Shown piece by piece: positions 1-5,372 of a DNA stretch of 5,631 nucleotides (within the stretch, counting starts at the first letter, position 1; each line of letters begins with the position of its first letter). The stretch is from the NCBI GenBank assembly GCA_947623615.1, contig CANQHH010000087.1, positions 1-5,631 on the forward strand, written 5' to 3'. This DNA is from an uncultured Clostridia bacterium (GTDB lineage: Bacteria > Bacillota > Clostridia > TANB77 > CAG-508). The position numbers and the translations under genes are program-made. The notes under the pieces are model-generated. The model was not told the origin of the DNA, did no database searches, and worked only from the letters and a program-made list of their open reading frames with translations.

Positions 1-62
1 ATGGCAGAGTAAGAGATGCTAGAGAAGTTTTTAAAGAATGGAAAGAAAAATATGGAATATAG
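1..62 (+). CDS. 3' end of an unidentified upstream gene
   Basis: The reading frame enters the window from the left and runs from the first complete codon at position 3 to the TAG at 60-62. It gives a 19-residue tail that begins GRVRDAREVF and ends in KEKYGI. The tail is charged and probably helical, as expected for the C-terminus of a soluble protein, and its codons match the genome style. It is too short to assign a family. It precedes the terminator at 172-217, so it is probably the last or next-to-last gene of an upstream operon. A second frame (52-165) overlaps its last 11 bases, so a frameshift joining the two cannot be excluded. Confidence 0.5.
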   Translation, partial: GRVRDAREVFKEWKEKYGI

Positions 63-165
63 CATAAAATTAGCAGATCAATTTTTAGATGAGTCAAAAA
101 AAATAGTGTATGTTGAACATATATATTATGGAGGAAGGAACTATTTAGATAGTGGTTTATTATAG
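52..165 (+). CDS. Possible small protein (37 aa) or frameshifted tail of the upstream gene
   Basis: An ATG at 52 opens a 37-codon frame ending in TAG at 163-165, seven bases before the terminator stem. The product begins MEYSIKLADQFLDESKK and ends in a Tyr/Gly-rich stretch, with no membrane segment or known motif. Codons are strongly A/T-ending, like the real genes here. Only a weak ribosome binding site (GGAAAG, 40-45) precedes it, and it overlaps the upstream gene by 11 bases, which would suit translational coupling. The same frame is open back to an ATG at 16 (49 codons), also without a good ribosome binding site. The alternative is that it is the true C-terminus of the upstream gene after an indel in the A-run at 46-50. 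Function unknown. Confidence 0.3.
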   Translation: MEYSIKLADQFLDESKKIVYVEHIYYGGRNYLDSGLL

Positions 166-171
166 AGGATG

Positions 172-217
172 AAAGAATCGCTTTGAATTTAGAAATAAAT
201 TCAAAGCGATTCTTTTT
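172..217 (+). terminator. Strong intrinsic terminator
   Basis: A perfect 19-bp inverted repeat (arms 172-190 and 197-215) with a 6-base loop (AGAAAT) ends in a T-run at 213-217. It closes the upstream transcription unit on the plus strand. The opposite strand lacks a comparable T-run after the stem, so it is probably one-directional. The T-run is shared with the -35 box of the next promoter. Confidence 0.9.
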
Positions 218-244
218 GACAACCTATACAATAAAATCTAAAAT
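216..244 (+). promoter_or_regulatory. Sigma-A promoter of the DUF2207-lemA-rsmI operon
   Basis: A consensus -35 TTGACA (216-221) is separated by exactly 17 bases from a -10 TAAAAT (239-244, five of six matches to TATAAT). Transcription would start near 251, giving a leader of about 55 bases before the start at 307. The first two bases of the -35 box lie in the T-run of the preceding terminator. Confidence 0.8.
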
Positions 245-247
245 GTA

Positions 248-276
248 TTGATAAAATAAAAAGTATGATATAAAAT
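248..276 (+). promoter_or_regulatory. Possible second, tandem sigma-A promoter
   Basis: TTGATA (248-253), a 17-base spacer and TAAAAT (271-276) form a second promoter-like pair 32 bases downstream of the first. If used, its start near 283 would leave a leader of about 25 bases, still including the ribosome binding site at 297-300. The region is very A-rich, so a chance match is quite possible. Confidence 0.35.
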
Positions 277-296
277 AAAGAAAAGTAAAAAAGAAT

Positions 297-300
297 GGAG
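297..300 (+). promoter_or_regulatory. Ribosome binding site that decides the DUF2207 start
   Basis: GGAG at 297-300 lies six bases before the ATG at 307, the normal spacing. The in-frame ATG at 295 overlaps this site and has no ribosome binding site of its own, so the start at 307 is preferred. Confidence 0.7.
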
Positions 301-306
301 AAACAA

Positions 307-2151
307 ATGAAAATAAGAAAAGTAATTATATTTTTTATCTTTTTAATATTATTTATACTTTTTATGCCGTGTAATAAGGTAAAAGCATACACTTGCAGTG
401 AATATTATGTAGATATAAATGTAGGAGAAGACAATGTTTTTGATGTAATTGAGAAATATACTGTAAGAAATGACGGAGATAAATATTCATGTGACAAGAT
501 AGTAAGAAATATTCCATTAACTAATCCACTAACAAGTGATGATGATAAAAAATCAGATAATAAGGTTCAAATAACAGATATAAATGCAAGTTGTGATTAT
601 TATTATCGAGAAACATCTGATGGTAAAGAAGAAATAAATATGAATTTTTTTGATGCTGAAGGAGATGTGGATGTTACACTTAGTTATAAGTATAATGCTG
701 GACAAGACCCTGTTAAAGGAGCAGATAAGATTTTTTACAGAATCGTAGGAAATGATATAGGGCTAAAATTTGAAAAGGTAAGATTTAAAATCCACATGCC
801 AAAAGAATTTGATGCTTCAAAATTGCAACTTACGAGTGAGTATCGAAAACAAAATGTAGATGTTGATGTTTCGTATAATGTAGAAGGTAATACGATTTCT
901 GGAACTTTAAATGGATCACTAAGAGAATGGCAAAGTTTAGTAATGCAACTTGAGTTGCCTGATGGATATTTTAAAGGTAAAAAAATAAAAGCACAAAGCA
1001 AAGATAAAGAAGAGCTATTAGAGTTTTTGTTAAACAAATATAATGCAACAATAATTGGCGTATGCCTTGCTTGTATAATAATAGCATTTGTATTGTGGCA
1101 CAAATATGGAAAAGATGATATATCAGTGGAGACAGTTGAATTTTATCCACCAGAGGAATATAATTCGGCAGAAGTAGCGTTTTTATATAATGGTTCATCA
1201 TCTGTAAGAGGAATATTCTCATTGCTATTATATTTAGCAAATAAAGGATATTTAGAAATTGAAGATAGAGAATTAAATGGAGAAACAGTTAAAGTAGTAA
1301 AAAAGGTAAAAGAATATGATGGGAATAATGTTTGGGAGAAGATGTTCTTTGAAAATATATTTGGTACAATAGGGCAAAATTATTTTGATGCTGTAAGAGT
1401 GTCAGATTTACCAATGAAATTAGTTAGAAGTGTAAAGTCATTAGGAAGAAAGTTAAACGCAAAGTCGAATGTTTCTAAAATGTTTAACCCCGAGTCAATT
1501 AAAAAAGAAAAATGGTTTTTAATAATGATAATAGTAATATTGGTTTTAGTAACAGCTTACTATACTAGTTTTACTTTCACAATCTCTAAGATATGCTTAT
1601 TATTATTTATTGTATTTCTTCGAACTGCTACATATAGTATGCTAAAAGTCTTTATGTCGATGGGGGCAATAAAAGAAAACAAAGATGGATCTATAAAATA
1701 TGGATTTGATTACATTCTTCTAGGTTTTATATTAGGACCATGTGTGGATGGAATATATCTAGATATATTTGGTAGCACTTCAGTATTTGGTAGAGGAGGA
1801 ACGATTTTTTGGATAAGTGCAATATCTATAATGATTATTATTTGTTTCTGGTGTATAATGAGTAAAAGAACAGACGAAAGCAATAAAGCAATAGGAAAAA
1901 TAGAAGGTTTTATAAACTTCTTGAAAGTGGCAAATGAAGATGAGTGTAAAAAACTAATAGTGGATGATCCAGATTATTTTTATAAAGTATGGCCATATGC
2001 GTATGCACTAGGATTTTCAACATTGTTTATAGAACGTTTTGATGAAGCGGAAATAAGAAAACCAGACTGGTATGTGTCAGATAATAGTGAAGAATTTAAC
2101 ATAAGGGATTTTGGAGAATTGATAAATGGTTCAGAGCAATCAAAGGAATAG
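307..2151 (+). CDS. DUF2207 family membrane protein (YciQ-like)
   Basis: The product has 614 residues and its function is unknown. Residues 1-27 form a signal peptide: a basic start, a long Ile/Phe/Leu core and a VKA cleavage-like site. Residues 28 to about 245 form an extracytoplasmic beta-rich region typical of the DUF2207 N-terminal domain. A membrane segment follows at about 248-265. The next cytoplasmic part, about 275-320, has the family pattern PPEEYNSAEV followed by LLYLANKGYLEIED, a winged-helix-like section. More hydrophobic segments lie near 403-421, 427-441, 468-482 and 499-518. The C-terminus carries the characteristic DPDYF and PYAYALG motifs (about 553-569) and a PDWYV motif near 586. 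The Gly/Ser-rich tail common in the family is missing; the protein ends in a short polar tail. The gene is first in an operon with lemA 39 bases downstream. DUF2207 and LemA proteins are often encoded side by side, suggesting a shared envelope role. Family assignment is firm. Confidence 0.9.
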   Translation: MKIRKVIIFFIFLILFILFMPCNKVKAYTCSEYYVDINVGEDNVFDVIEKYTVRNDGDKYSCDKIVRNIPLTNPLTSDDDKKSDNKVQITDINASCDYYYRETSDGKEEINMNFFDAEGDVDVTLSYKYNAGQDPVKGADKIFYRIVGNDIGLKFEKVRFKIHMPKEFDASKLQLTSEYRKQNVDVDVSYNVEGNTISGTLNGSLREWQSLVMQLELPDGYFKGKKIKAQSKDKEELLEFLLNKYNATIIGVCLACIIIAFVLWHKYGKDDISVETVEFYPPEEYNSAEVAFLYNGSSSVRGIFSLLLYLANKGYLEIEDRELNGETVKVVKKVKEYDGNNVWEKMFFENIFGTIGQNYFDAVRVSDLPMKLVRSVKSLGRKLNAKSNVSKMFNPESIKKEKWFLIMIIVILVLVTAYYTSFTFTISKICLLLFIVFLRTATYSMLKVFMSMGAIKENKDGSIKYGFDYILLGFILGPCVDGIYLDIFGSTSVFGRGGTIFWISAISIMIIICFWCIMSKRTDESNKAIGKIEGFINFLKVANEDECKKLIVDDPDYFYKVWPYAYALGFSTLFIERFDEAEIRKPDWYVSDNSEEFNIRDFGELINGSEQSKE

Positions 2152-2190
2152 CTTGGTGACTTTTATAGCAAAAATACGAGGAGGGAGAAG

Positions 2191-2739
2191 ATGACATTTT
2201 TTTTAATAGTACTAGTAATAATATTTATAATTATATATGTTTTTAGTACATATAATGGATTGGTTAAAGTAAATAATATTGTAAAAGAGGCATTTTCCAC
2301 GATGGATGTATATTTGAAAAAAAGATGGGATTTAGTGCCAAATTTAGTAGAAACAGTAAAAGCTTATGAGAAACATGAAAATGAAACTTTTACGAAAGTA
2401 GCTTCATTAAGAAAAGAAGCTTATGATAATATGTCAACAAATAAAAAGATAAATGTAAATGAGCAATTAGAAGAAGGTATTTCTAAAATAATGGCAATTT
2501 CAGAAAATTATCCAGAATTAAAGGCAAGTGAAATTTTTTCAAAACTAAGTAGTGAGTTAACAAAGCTTGAAGATGAAATTGCAAATAGCAGAAAATATTA
2601 CAATGGAGCAGTTAGAATGCTTAATAATAAAGTGGAAATGTTTCCAAGTAATATTGTAGCAAAAATTTTTGGCTTTAAACAAGTGAGCATGTTTTCGGCA
2701 GGAGCAGAAGAGAAAAACAATATGAAAGTAGAATTATAA
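2191..2739 (+). CDS. lemA: LemA family protein
   Basis: The product has 182 residues, the usual length for bacterial LemA proteins. Residues 3-19 form one N-terminal membrane segment; the remainder is a helical bundle. The family signatures are clear: YNGLVKVNN at 21-29, the core RWDLVPNLVETVKAYEKHE at about 45-63, a YPELKASE segment at about 107-114, SRKYYNGAVRMLNN at about 133-146, and FPSNIVAKIFGF at 151-162. An excellent ribosome binding site (AGGAGG, 2179-2184) stands six bases before the ATG. The role of LemA in bacteria is not settled; it is a membrane-anchored protein often paired with DUF2207 proteins, as here. It is co-transcribed with the DUF2207 gene upstream and rsmI 27 bases downstream, and no promoter or terminator is visible in either gap. 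Confidence 0.93.
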   Translation: MTFFLIVLVIIFIIIYVFSTYNGLVKVNNIVKEAFSTMDVYLKKRWDLVPNLVETVKAYEKHENETFTKVASLRKEAYDNMSTNKKINVNEQLEEGISKIMAISENYPELKASEIFSKLSSELTKLEDEIANSRKYYNGAVRMLNNKVEMFPSNIVAKIFGFKQVSMFSAGAEEKNNMKVEL

Positions 2740-2752
2740 TTAATAAAATTGC

Positions 2753-2759
2753 AAAGGAG
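2753..2759 (+). promoter_or_regulatory. Ribosome binding site that decides the rsmI start
   Basis: AAAGGAG at 2753-2759 is followed by seven bases and a TTG at 2767. The earlier in-frame TTG at 2749 lies upstream of this site and has none of its own, so translation should begin at 2767. Confidence 0.8.
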
Positions 2760-2766
2760 TGACAGT

Positions 2767-3585
2767 TTGAAAGGAAAAATATATTTAGTAGCAACCCCTA
2801 TAGGGAATTTAGAAGATATAACATTTAGGGCAATAAATGTTTTAAAAGAAGTAGATGTAATAGCAGCAGAAGATACAAGACACACATTAAAACTTTTGAA
2901 TTATTATAATATTTCAAAACCATTAATTAGCTATCATAGGCATAATGAAGAAACAAAAGCAGATATATTAATAGAAAAAGTTTTAAATGGTGAAAATATA
3001 GCAATTGTAACAGATGCAGGAACACCAGGAATATCTGATCCAGGTGAAGAGATTGTAAAAGAAGCTATAAAAAATGAAATAGATGTGGTTGCAATACCTG
3101 GTGCATGTGCATTAATTAATGCTTTGATAGTATCAGGAGTAAATACAAGGCAATTTTCATTTTATGGTTTTCTGCCATTAAATAAAAAGTTAAGAAAAAA
3201 TACATTTGATAAGATTTTAAAAGAAAATAAAACGGTTATACTATATGAAGCACCACATAAATTGCAAAAAACGTTAGTAGATATTTTAGAAAATATAGGT
3301 GATATTAATTGTGTAATAGCAAAAGAACTTACAAAAATACATGAGGAAATATCAAGAAATAAGGTATCTAATTTAATAGATAAATTTAAAGAGCCAAAAG
3401 GAGAATATATAATTATTTTAGATTTAAACAATATAGAGGTTCAAGAGGAAAAAATTGAAGAAAAAACAATAGAAGAGCAATATGAATATTATAAAAATCA
3501 AGGGCTAGAGAAAAAGGAAATTATAAAGAAAATAGCTAAAAATAAAAATGTTCCTAAAAATGAAATATATCAAAAGTTTTGTTAA
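2767..3585 (+). CDS. rsmI: 16S rRNA (cytidine1402-2'-O)-methyltransferase RsmI
   Basis: RsmI uses S-adenosylmethionine to methylate the 2'-OH of C1402 in the decoding centre of 16S rRNA, tuning decoding accuracy. The 272-residue product starts at TTG and matches the family's length. Its tetrapyrrole-methylase (SAM-dependent) fold is marked by VATPIGNLEDIT (8-19), AAEDTR (33-38), the SAM-site segment VTDAGTPGISDPGE (81-94), the PGACA turn (111-115), FYGFLP (132-137), YEAPHKL (160-166) and AKELTK-IHEE (185-194). The C-terminal 40 residues form the small helical domain seen in many RsmI proteins. It is the last gene of the operon, ending 13 bases before a bidirectional terminator. Convergence with an abrB gene is the arrangement known from Bacillus subtilis, where rsmI is yabC. 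Identification is secure. Confidence 0.96.
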   Translation: MKGKIYLVATPIGNLEDITFRAINVLKEVDVIAAEDTRHTLKLLNYYNISKPLISYHRHNEETKADILIEKVLNGENIAIVTDAGTPGISDPGEEIVKEAIKNEIDVVAIPGACALINALIVSGVNTRQFSFYGFLPLNKKLRKNTFDKILKENKTVILYEAPHKLQKTLVDILENIGDINCVIAKELTKIHEEISRNKVSNLIDKFKEPKGEYIIILDLNNIEVQEEKIEEKTIEEQYEYYKNQGLEKKEIIKKIAKNKNVPKNEIYQKFC

Positions 3586-3597
3586 AAGTAAAAATAA

Positions 3598-3627
3598 TAC
3601 GGTATACATTAAATTTTGTATACCGTA
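3598..3627. terminator. Bidirectional terminator between rsmI and abrB
   Basis: Perfect 11-bp arms (TACGGTATACA at 3598-3608 and its complement at 3617-3627) enclose an 8-base loop. A T-rich tract follows on the plus strand (3629-3638) and an A-rich tract precedes (3589-3597), so the minus strand also has a T-rich tail. It lies 13 bases after the rsmI stop and 10 bases beyond the abrB stop, serving both convergent genes. Confidence 0.88.
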
Positions 3628-3636
3628 GTTTTTATT

Positions 3637-3903
3637 TTATGATGCTCCATTTGCTTCTTCGTCTAGTTCTACTATTTTTTTTGTGCATTTATCGCAAATT
3701 AGTTTATCCTTATATTCTTTCAAGTTTTTTGAATTTCCACAGAAAACACAGTTTGGATTATGTTTTCTTAGCACAATATTAGAACCATCTACATATATTT
3801 CGATTGGATCTTTTTCGGCAATTCCAAATTGATTTCTAAGTTCAATTGGTATAACTACTCTGCCTAATTCGTCCACTCTTCTAATTATGCCAGTCGATTT
3901 CAT
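3637..3903 (-). CDS. abrB: AbrB-family transition-state regulator with a zinc-ribbon-like tail
   Basis: The product is an 88-residue DNA-binding regulator. Residues 1-50 are a SpoVT/AbrB swapped-hairpin domain very close to Bacillus subtilis AbrB: MKSTGI, then VDELGRVVIPIELR (10-23), then GIAEKD and EIYVD. The DNA-contacting arginines R8, R15 and R23 are present; the position of AbrB R24 is Asn here. The C-terminal half differs from Bacillus AbrB: C52-x2-C55 and C70-x2-C73, 14 residues apart, look like a small zinc ribbon, a form I associate with clostridial AbrB paralogues. AbrB proteins hold back post-exponential genes and are themselves repressed by phosphorylated Spo0A. The start is fixed by AAGGAGGG (3908-3915). 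It converges with rsmI and diverges from spmA. It could be a paralogue rather than the orthologue of B. subtilis AbrB. Confidence 0.93.
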   Translation of the reverse strand: MKSTGIIRRVDELGRVVIPIELRNQFGIAEKDPIEIYVDGSNIVLRKHNPNCVFCGNSKNLKEYKDKLICDKCTKKIVELDEEANGAS

Positions 3904-3927
3904 ATTACCCTCCTTAAAACAACAAAA

Positions 3928-3936
3928 TTCGACAAA
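3928..3936 (-). promoter_or_regulatory. Spo0A box in the abrB leader, with a degenerate second box
   Basis: On the minus strand 3936-3928 reads TTTGTCGAA, a full match to the 0A box consensus (TTTGTCRAA, core TGNCGAA). It lies about 6 to 14 bases after the expected abrB start site. Exactly 10 bases further on (3926-3918) is TTTGTTGTT, six of nine matches, in the same orientation. Tandem 0A boxes one helical turn apart, downstream of the start site, are how Spo0A represses abrB in B. subtilis. Confidence 0.65.
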
Positions 3937-3948
3937 AAATCTATATCT

Positions 3949-3977
3949 ATGATATCACAAATTTTATAAAAACGCAA
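3949..3977 (-). promoter_or_regulatory. Sigma-A promoter of abrB, extended -10
   Basis: On the minus strand, -35 TTGCGT (3977-3972), a 17-base spacer and -10 TATCAT (3954-3949). A TG one base upstream of the -10 (3957-3956) makes it an extended -10, which would offset the weak -35. Transcription would start near 3942, leaving a leader of about 40 bases. Confidence 0.65.
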
Positions 3978-3998
3978 CAAAAACTGAATGATTGATAG

Positions 3999-4026
3999 GA
4001 ATAAATATAAAATATTTGCATAAAAG
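3999..4026 (+). promoter_or_regulatory. Sigma-E-like promoter of spmAB
   Basis: GAATAAA (3999-4005), 13 bases and CATAAAAG (4019-4026) resemble the mother-cell sigma-E pattern (about KMATATT, 13-15 bases, CATACANT), with roughly five of seven and six of eight matches. Transcription would start near 4033, 30 bases before spmA. No convincing sigma-A promoter is seen in this orientation. The area is A/T-rich, so this is tentative. Confidence 0.4.
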
Positions 4027-4050
4027 ATATTAAATGTGAATCAAATAAAA

Positions 4051-4056
4051 AAGGAG
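4051..4056 (+). promoter_or_regulatory. Ribosome binding site that decides the spmA start
   Basis: AAGGAG (4051-4056) lies six bases before ATG 4063. The in-frame GTG at 4036 lies upstream of it and would add nine residues rich in Lys and Glu before the hydrophobic start, so it is not the start. Confidence 0.85.
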
Positions 4057-4062
4057 AAAGAA

Positions 4063-4638
4063 ATGTTAAATATTATTTGGCCAGTATTTATAATTATTTC
4101 ATTTGTATACGCAATATTTACAGGCAGAGTGAATGAAATAAATAATGGAATATTCGAGTCTGCATCAGATGCAGTAGAATTATCAATTACATTTTTAGGT
4201 ACAATGTGTTTATGGAATGGAATAATGGAAATAGTAAAGAGAACAACACTTATGGAAAAACTAAGTAAATTTCTAAAACCTGTAATGAATTTTTTATTTC
4301 CAGATTTAAAGAATAACCCAAAAGCCAATTCTGAAATATCAATGAATGTGATTGCAAATATACTAGGACTTGGGAATGCAGCTACGCCACTGGGATTGAA
4401 GGCGATGAAGACAATGCAAAATGTAAATAAGCAAAAAGATACATTATCAAATTCCATGGCAATGTTTATTGTACTAAATACTGCATCACTTCAGCTAATA
4501 CCAACAAATGTAATTGCAATAAGGACATCACTTAACTCCGCAAACCCAACGCAGATAATACTTCCAGTATGGGGAGCAACAATTGTAGCTGCAATAGTTG
4601 GTGTTATAGCAACTAAAATATTAATAAAAAAGATTTAA
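4063..4638 (+). CDS. spmA: Spore maturation protein SpmA
   Basis: The product is a 191-residue membrane protein, close to the roughly 196 residues of B. subtilis SpmA. It belongs to the nucleoside-recognition (Gate domain) family. Hydrophobic segments lie at about 4-20, 38-56, 92-104, 132-150 and 165-188. The conserved Gate motif GLGNAATPLGLKAM is at 102-115, with FLFPDL at 77-82 and a second conserved Asn/Thr-rich segment near 129-149. SpmA and SpmB act together in the mother-cell-derived part of the forespore envelope to help dehydrate the spore core; mutants in Bacillus and Clostridium make spores with wetter cores and lower heat resistance. The transported or sensed ligand is not known. 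spmB follows after 11 bases, and its ribosome binding site overlaps the spmA stop codon, so the two are translationally coupled. In B. subtilis dacB precedes spmA; here the neighbour is the divergent abrB. Confidence 0.95.
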   Translation: MLNIIWPVFIIISFVYAIFTGRVNEINNGIFESASDAVELSITFLGTMCLWNGIMEIVKRTTLMEKLSKFLKPVMNFLFPDLKNNPKANSEISMNVIANILGLGNAATPLGLKAMKTMQNVNKQKDTLSNSMAMFIVLNTASLQLIPTNVIAIRTSLNSANPTQIILPVWGATIVAAIVGVIATKILIKKI

Positions 4639-4649
4639 GGAGACTATGT

Positions 4650-5171
4650 ATGATAGATTTCATTTCTGCATCTGCGATTCCATTAATTATTTTAATAATT
4701 ATAATATATGGTGTTTCTGAAAAAAATAAGGTATATGATTCATTTTTAGATGGGGCAAAAGAGGGAATAGAGGTGGTTTTCAATTTATTTCCTACATTAA
4801 TAGGGATATTTGTAGCAGTTGGGGCACTTAGAAGTTCAGGAATAATAGATTTAATAGTCAAAATAATTGAGCCTATTACAAATATGGTAAACATACCAAG
4901 TGAAATCATGCCACTTGCTTTATTAAGACCAATATCAGGTAGTGCGTCAATGGCAGTAGCAGTTGATATAATGAAAACACATGGAGTTGATACATTTATT
5001 GGACTAATTACATCTACAATTATGGGATCAACAGAAACAACATTGTATACAATTGCAATATATACAAGCTGTGTAGGAATTAAAAAAACAAGATTTATAT
5101 TATTGCCAGCATTGTTAGCTGATGTGGCTGGAATGATAGCGTCTGTAGTAATTTGGCGAATTTTGTCGTAA
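4650..5171 (+). CDS. spmB: Spore maturation protein SpmB
   Basis: The product has 173 residues, near the usual 175-180, and is the partner of SpmA in spore core dehydration. It is the same Gate-domain membrane type. Hydrophobic segments lie at about 8-21, 44-60, 85-105, 116-140 and 148-170. Family motifs include FLDGAKEGIEV (32-42), FPTLIGIFVAVGALRSSG (47-64), LLRPISGSASMA (91-102), the GSTETTLYT signature at 126-134 and an LLADVAGM segment near 155-162. AAGGAG (4637-4642) is seven bases before the ATG at 4650. An out-of-frame ATG at 4645 is too close to this site and leads to an unrelated frame. No terminator is visible after the stop, so transcripts may run on into the small gene at 5245. 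Confidence 0.95.
   Translation: MIDFISASAIPLIILIIIIYGVSEKNKVYDSFLDGAKEGIEVVFNLFPTLIGIFVAVGALRSSGIIDLIVKIIEPITNMVNIPSEIMPLALLRPISGSASMAVAVDIMKTHGVDTFIGLITSTIMGSTETTLYTIAIYTSCVGIKKTRFILLPALLADVAGMIASVVIWRILS
5162..5170 (+). promoter_or_regulatory. Spo0A-box-like sequence upstream of the small-gene promoter
   Basis: TTTGTCGTA matches the 0A box TTTGTCRAA at eight of nine positions. It overlaps the last codons of spmB and ends ten bases before the -35 box at 5180. A second, weaker match, TTTGTTGAC, overlaps the -35 itself (5176-5184). The overlap with coding sequence makes chance likely. Confidence 0.25.
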
Positions 5172-5179
5172 TGTTTTTG

Positions 5180-5208
5180 TTGACAAACAATAAGAAAAGT
5201 ATTAAAAT
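5180..5208 (+). promoter_or_regulatory. Strong sigma-A promoter after spmB
   Basis: TTGACA (5180-5185), exactly 17 bases and TAAAAT (5203-5208): the same boxes and spacing as the promoter at 216-244. Transcription would begin near 5215. A perfect 12-base palindrome TTTGTTGACAAA (5176-5187) covers the -35 box and could be an operator. The first reading frame downstream is the 37-codon frame at 5245. Confidence 0.7.
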
Positions 5209-5244
5209 ATGTAACATAGTAAAGATTAATTCTAAGGAAATTTT

Positions 5245-5358
5245 ATGTTTTTTAAAATCGTTATTATTATTTCAAGTTCATTTTTTGTATTTTATTTAAT
5301 TCGAAAAATTATCCAAAAAGTTTTGATTAAAAAAATATTGAAAAAAATAGAAAAGTAA
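5245..5358 (+). CDS. Small membrane peptide (37 aa), hydrophobic with a lysine-rich tail
   Basis: An ATG at 5245 opens a 37-codon frame ending in TAA at 5356-5358. Residues 5-19 are a hydrophobic membrane helix (Ile, Val, Phe, Ser). Residues 20-37 are a strongly basic amphipathic tail with one Arg and eight Lys against one Glu. A usable ribosome binding site (AAGGA, 5234-5238) is six bases upstream, and a near-consensus promoter starts transcription about 30 bases before the ATG. I do not recognise a family. The shape, one membrane helix plus a cationic end under its own strong promoter beside a structured element, resembles type I toxins and other small membrane peptides. In A/T-rich DNA, runs of T and A give Phe/Ile and Lys by chance, so the composition alone is weak evidence; the promoter and ribosome binding site carry the case. 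Confidence 0.45.
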   Translation: MFFKIVIIISSSFFVFYLIRKIIQKVLIKKILKKIEK

Positions 5359-5372
5359 ATTTGTTTTTAATT

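Noticed and set aside
295..306. Start of the DUF2207 gene at ATG 295 (618 residues)
   Set aside because: The GGAG ribosome binding site at 297-300 lies inside these codons and fits the ATG at 307; no site precedes 295.
355..390. Lipoprotein signal at the cysteine of the DUF2207 signal peptide
   Set aside because: The residues before the Cys (FMP) do not fit a lipobox, whereas VKA provides an ordinary signal peptidase I site.
735..1240. Two minus-strand open frames inside the DUF2207 gene
   Set aside because: No ribosome binding site or promoter, and complete overlap with a confident gene; they mirror its codon pattern.
2749..2766. Start of rsmI at TTG 2749
   Set aside because: It precedes the AAAGGAG site. 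The TTG at 2767 is correctly spaced and gives the normal RsmI N-terminus.
3579..3782. Plus-strand open frame of 67 codons opposite abrB
   Set aside because: It overlaps the well-supported abrB on the other strand, crosses the terminator and resembles no family.
4036..4062. Start of spmA at GTG 4036
   Set aside because: The AAGGAG site lies downstream of it and is correctly placed for ATG 4063; the extra residues are charged and not family-like.
4041..4909. Minus-strand open frames opposite spmA and spmB
   Set aside because: They are shadows of two clear spore maturation genes and have no initiation signals.
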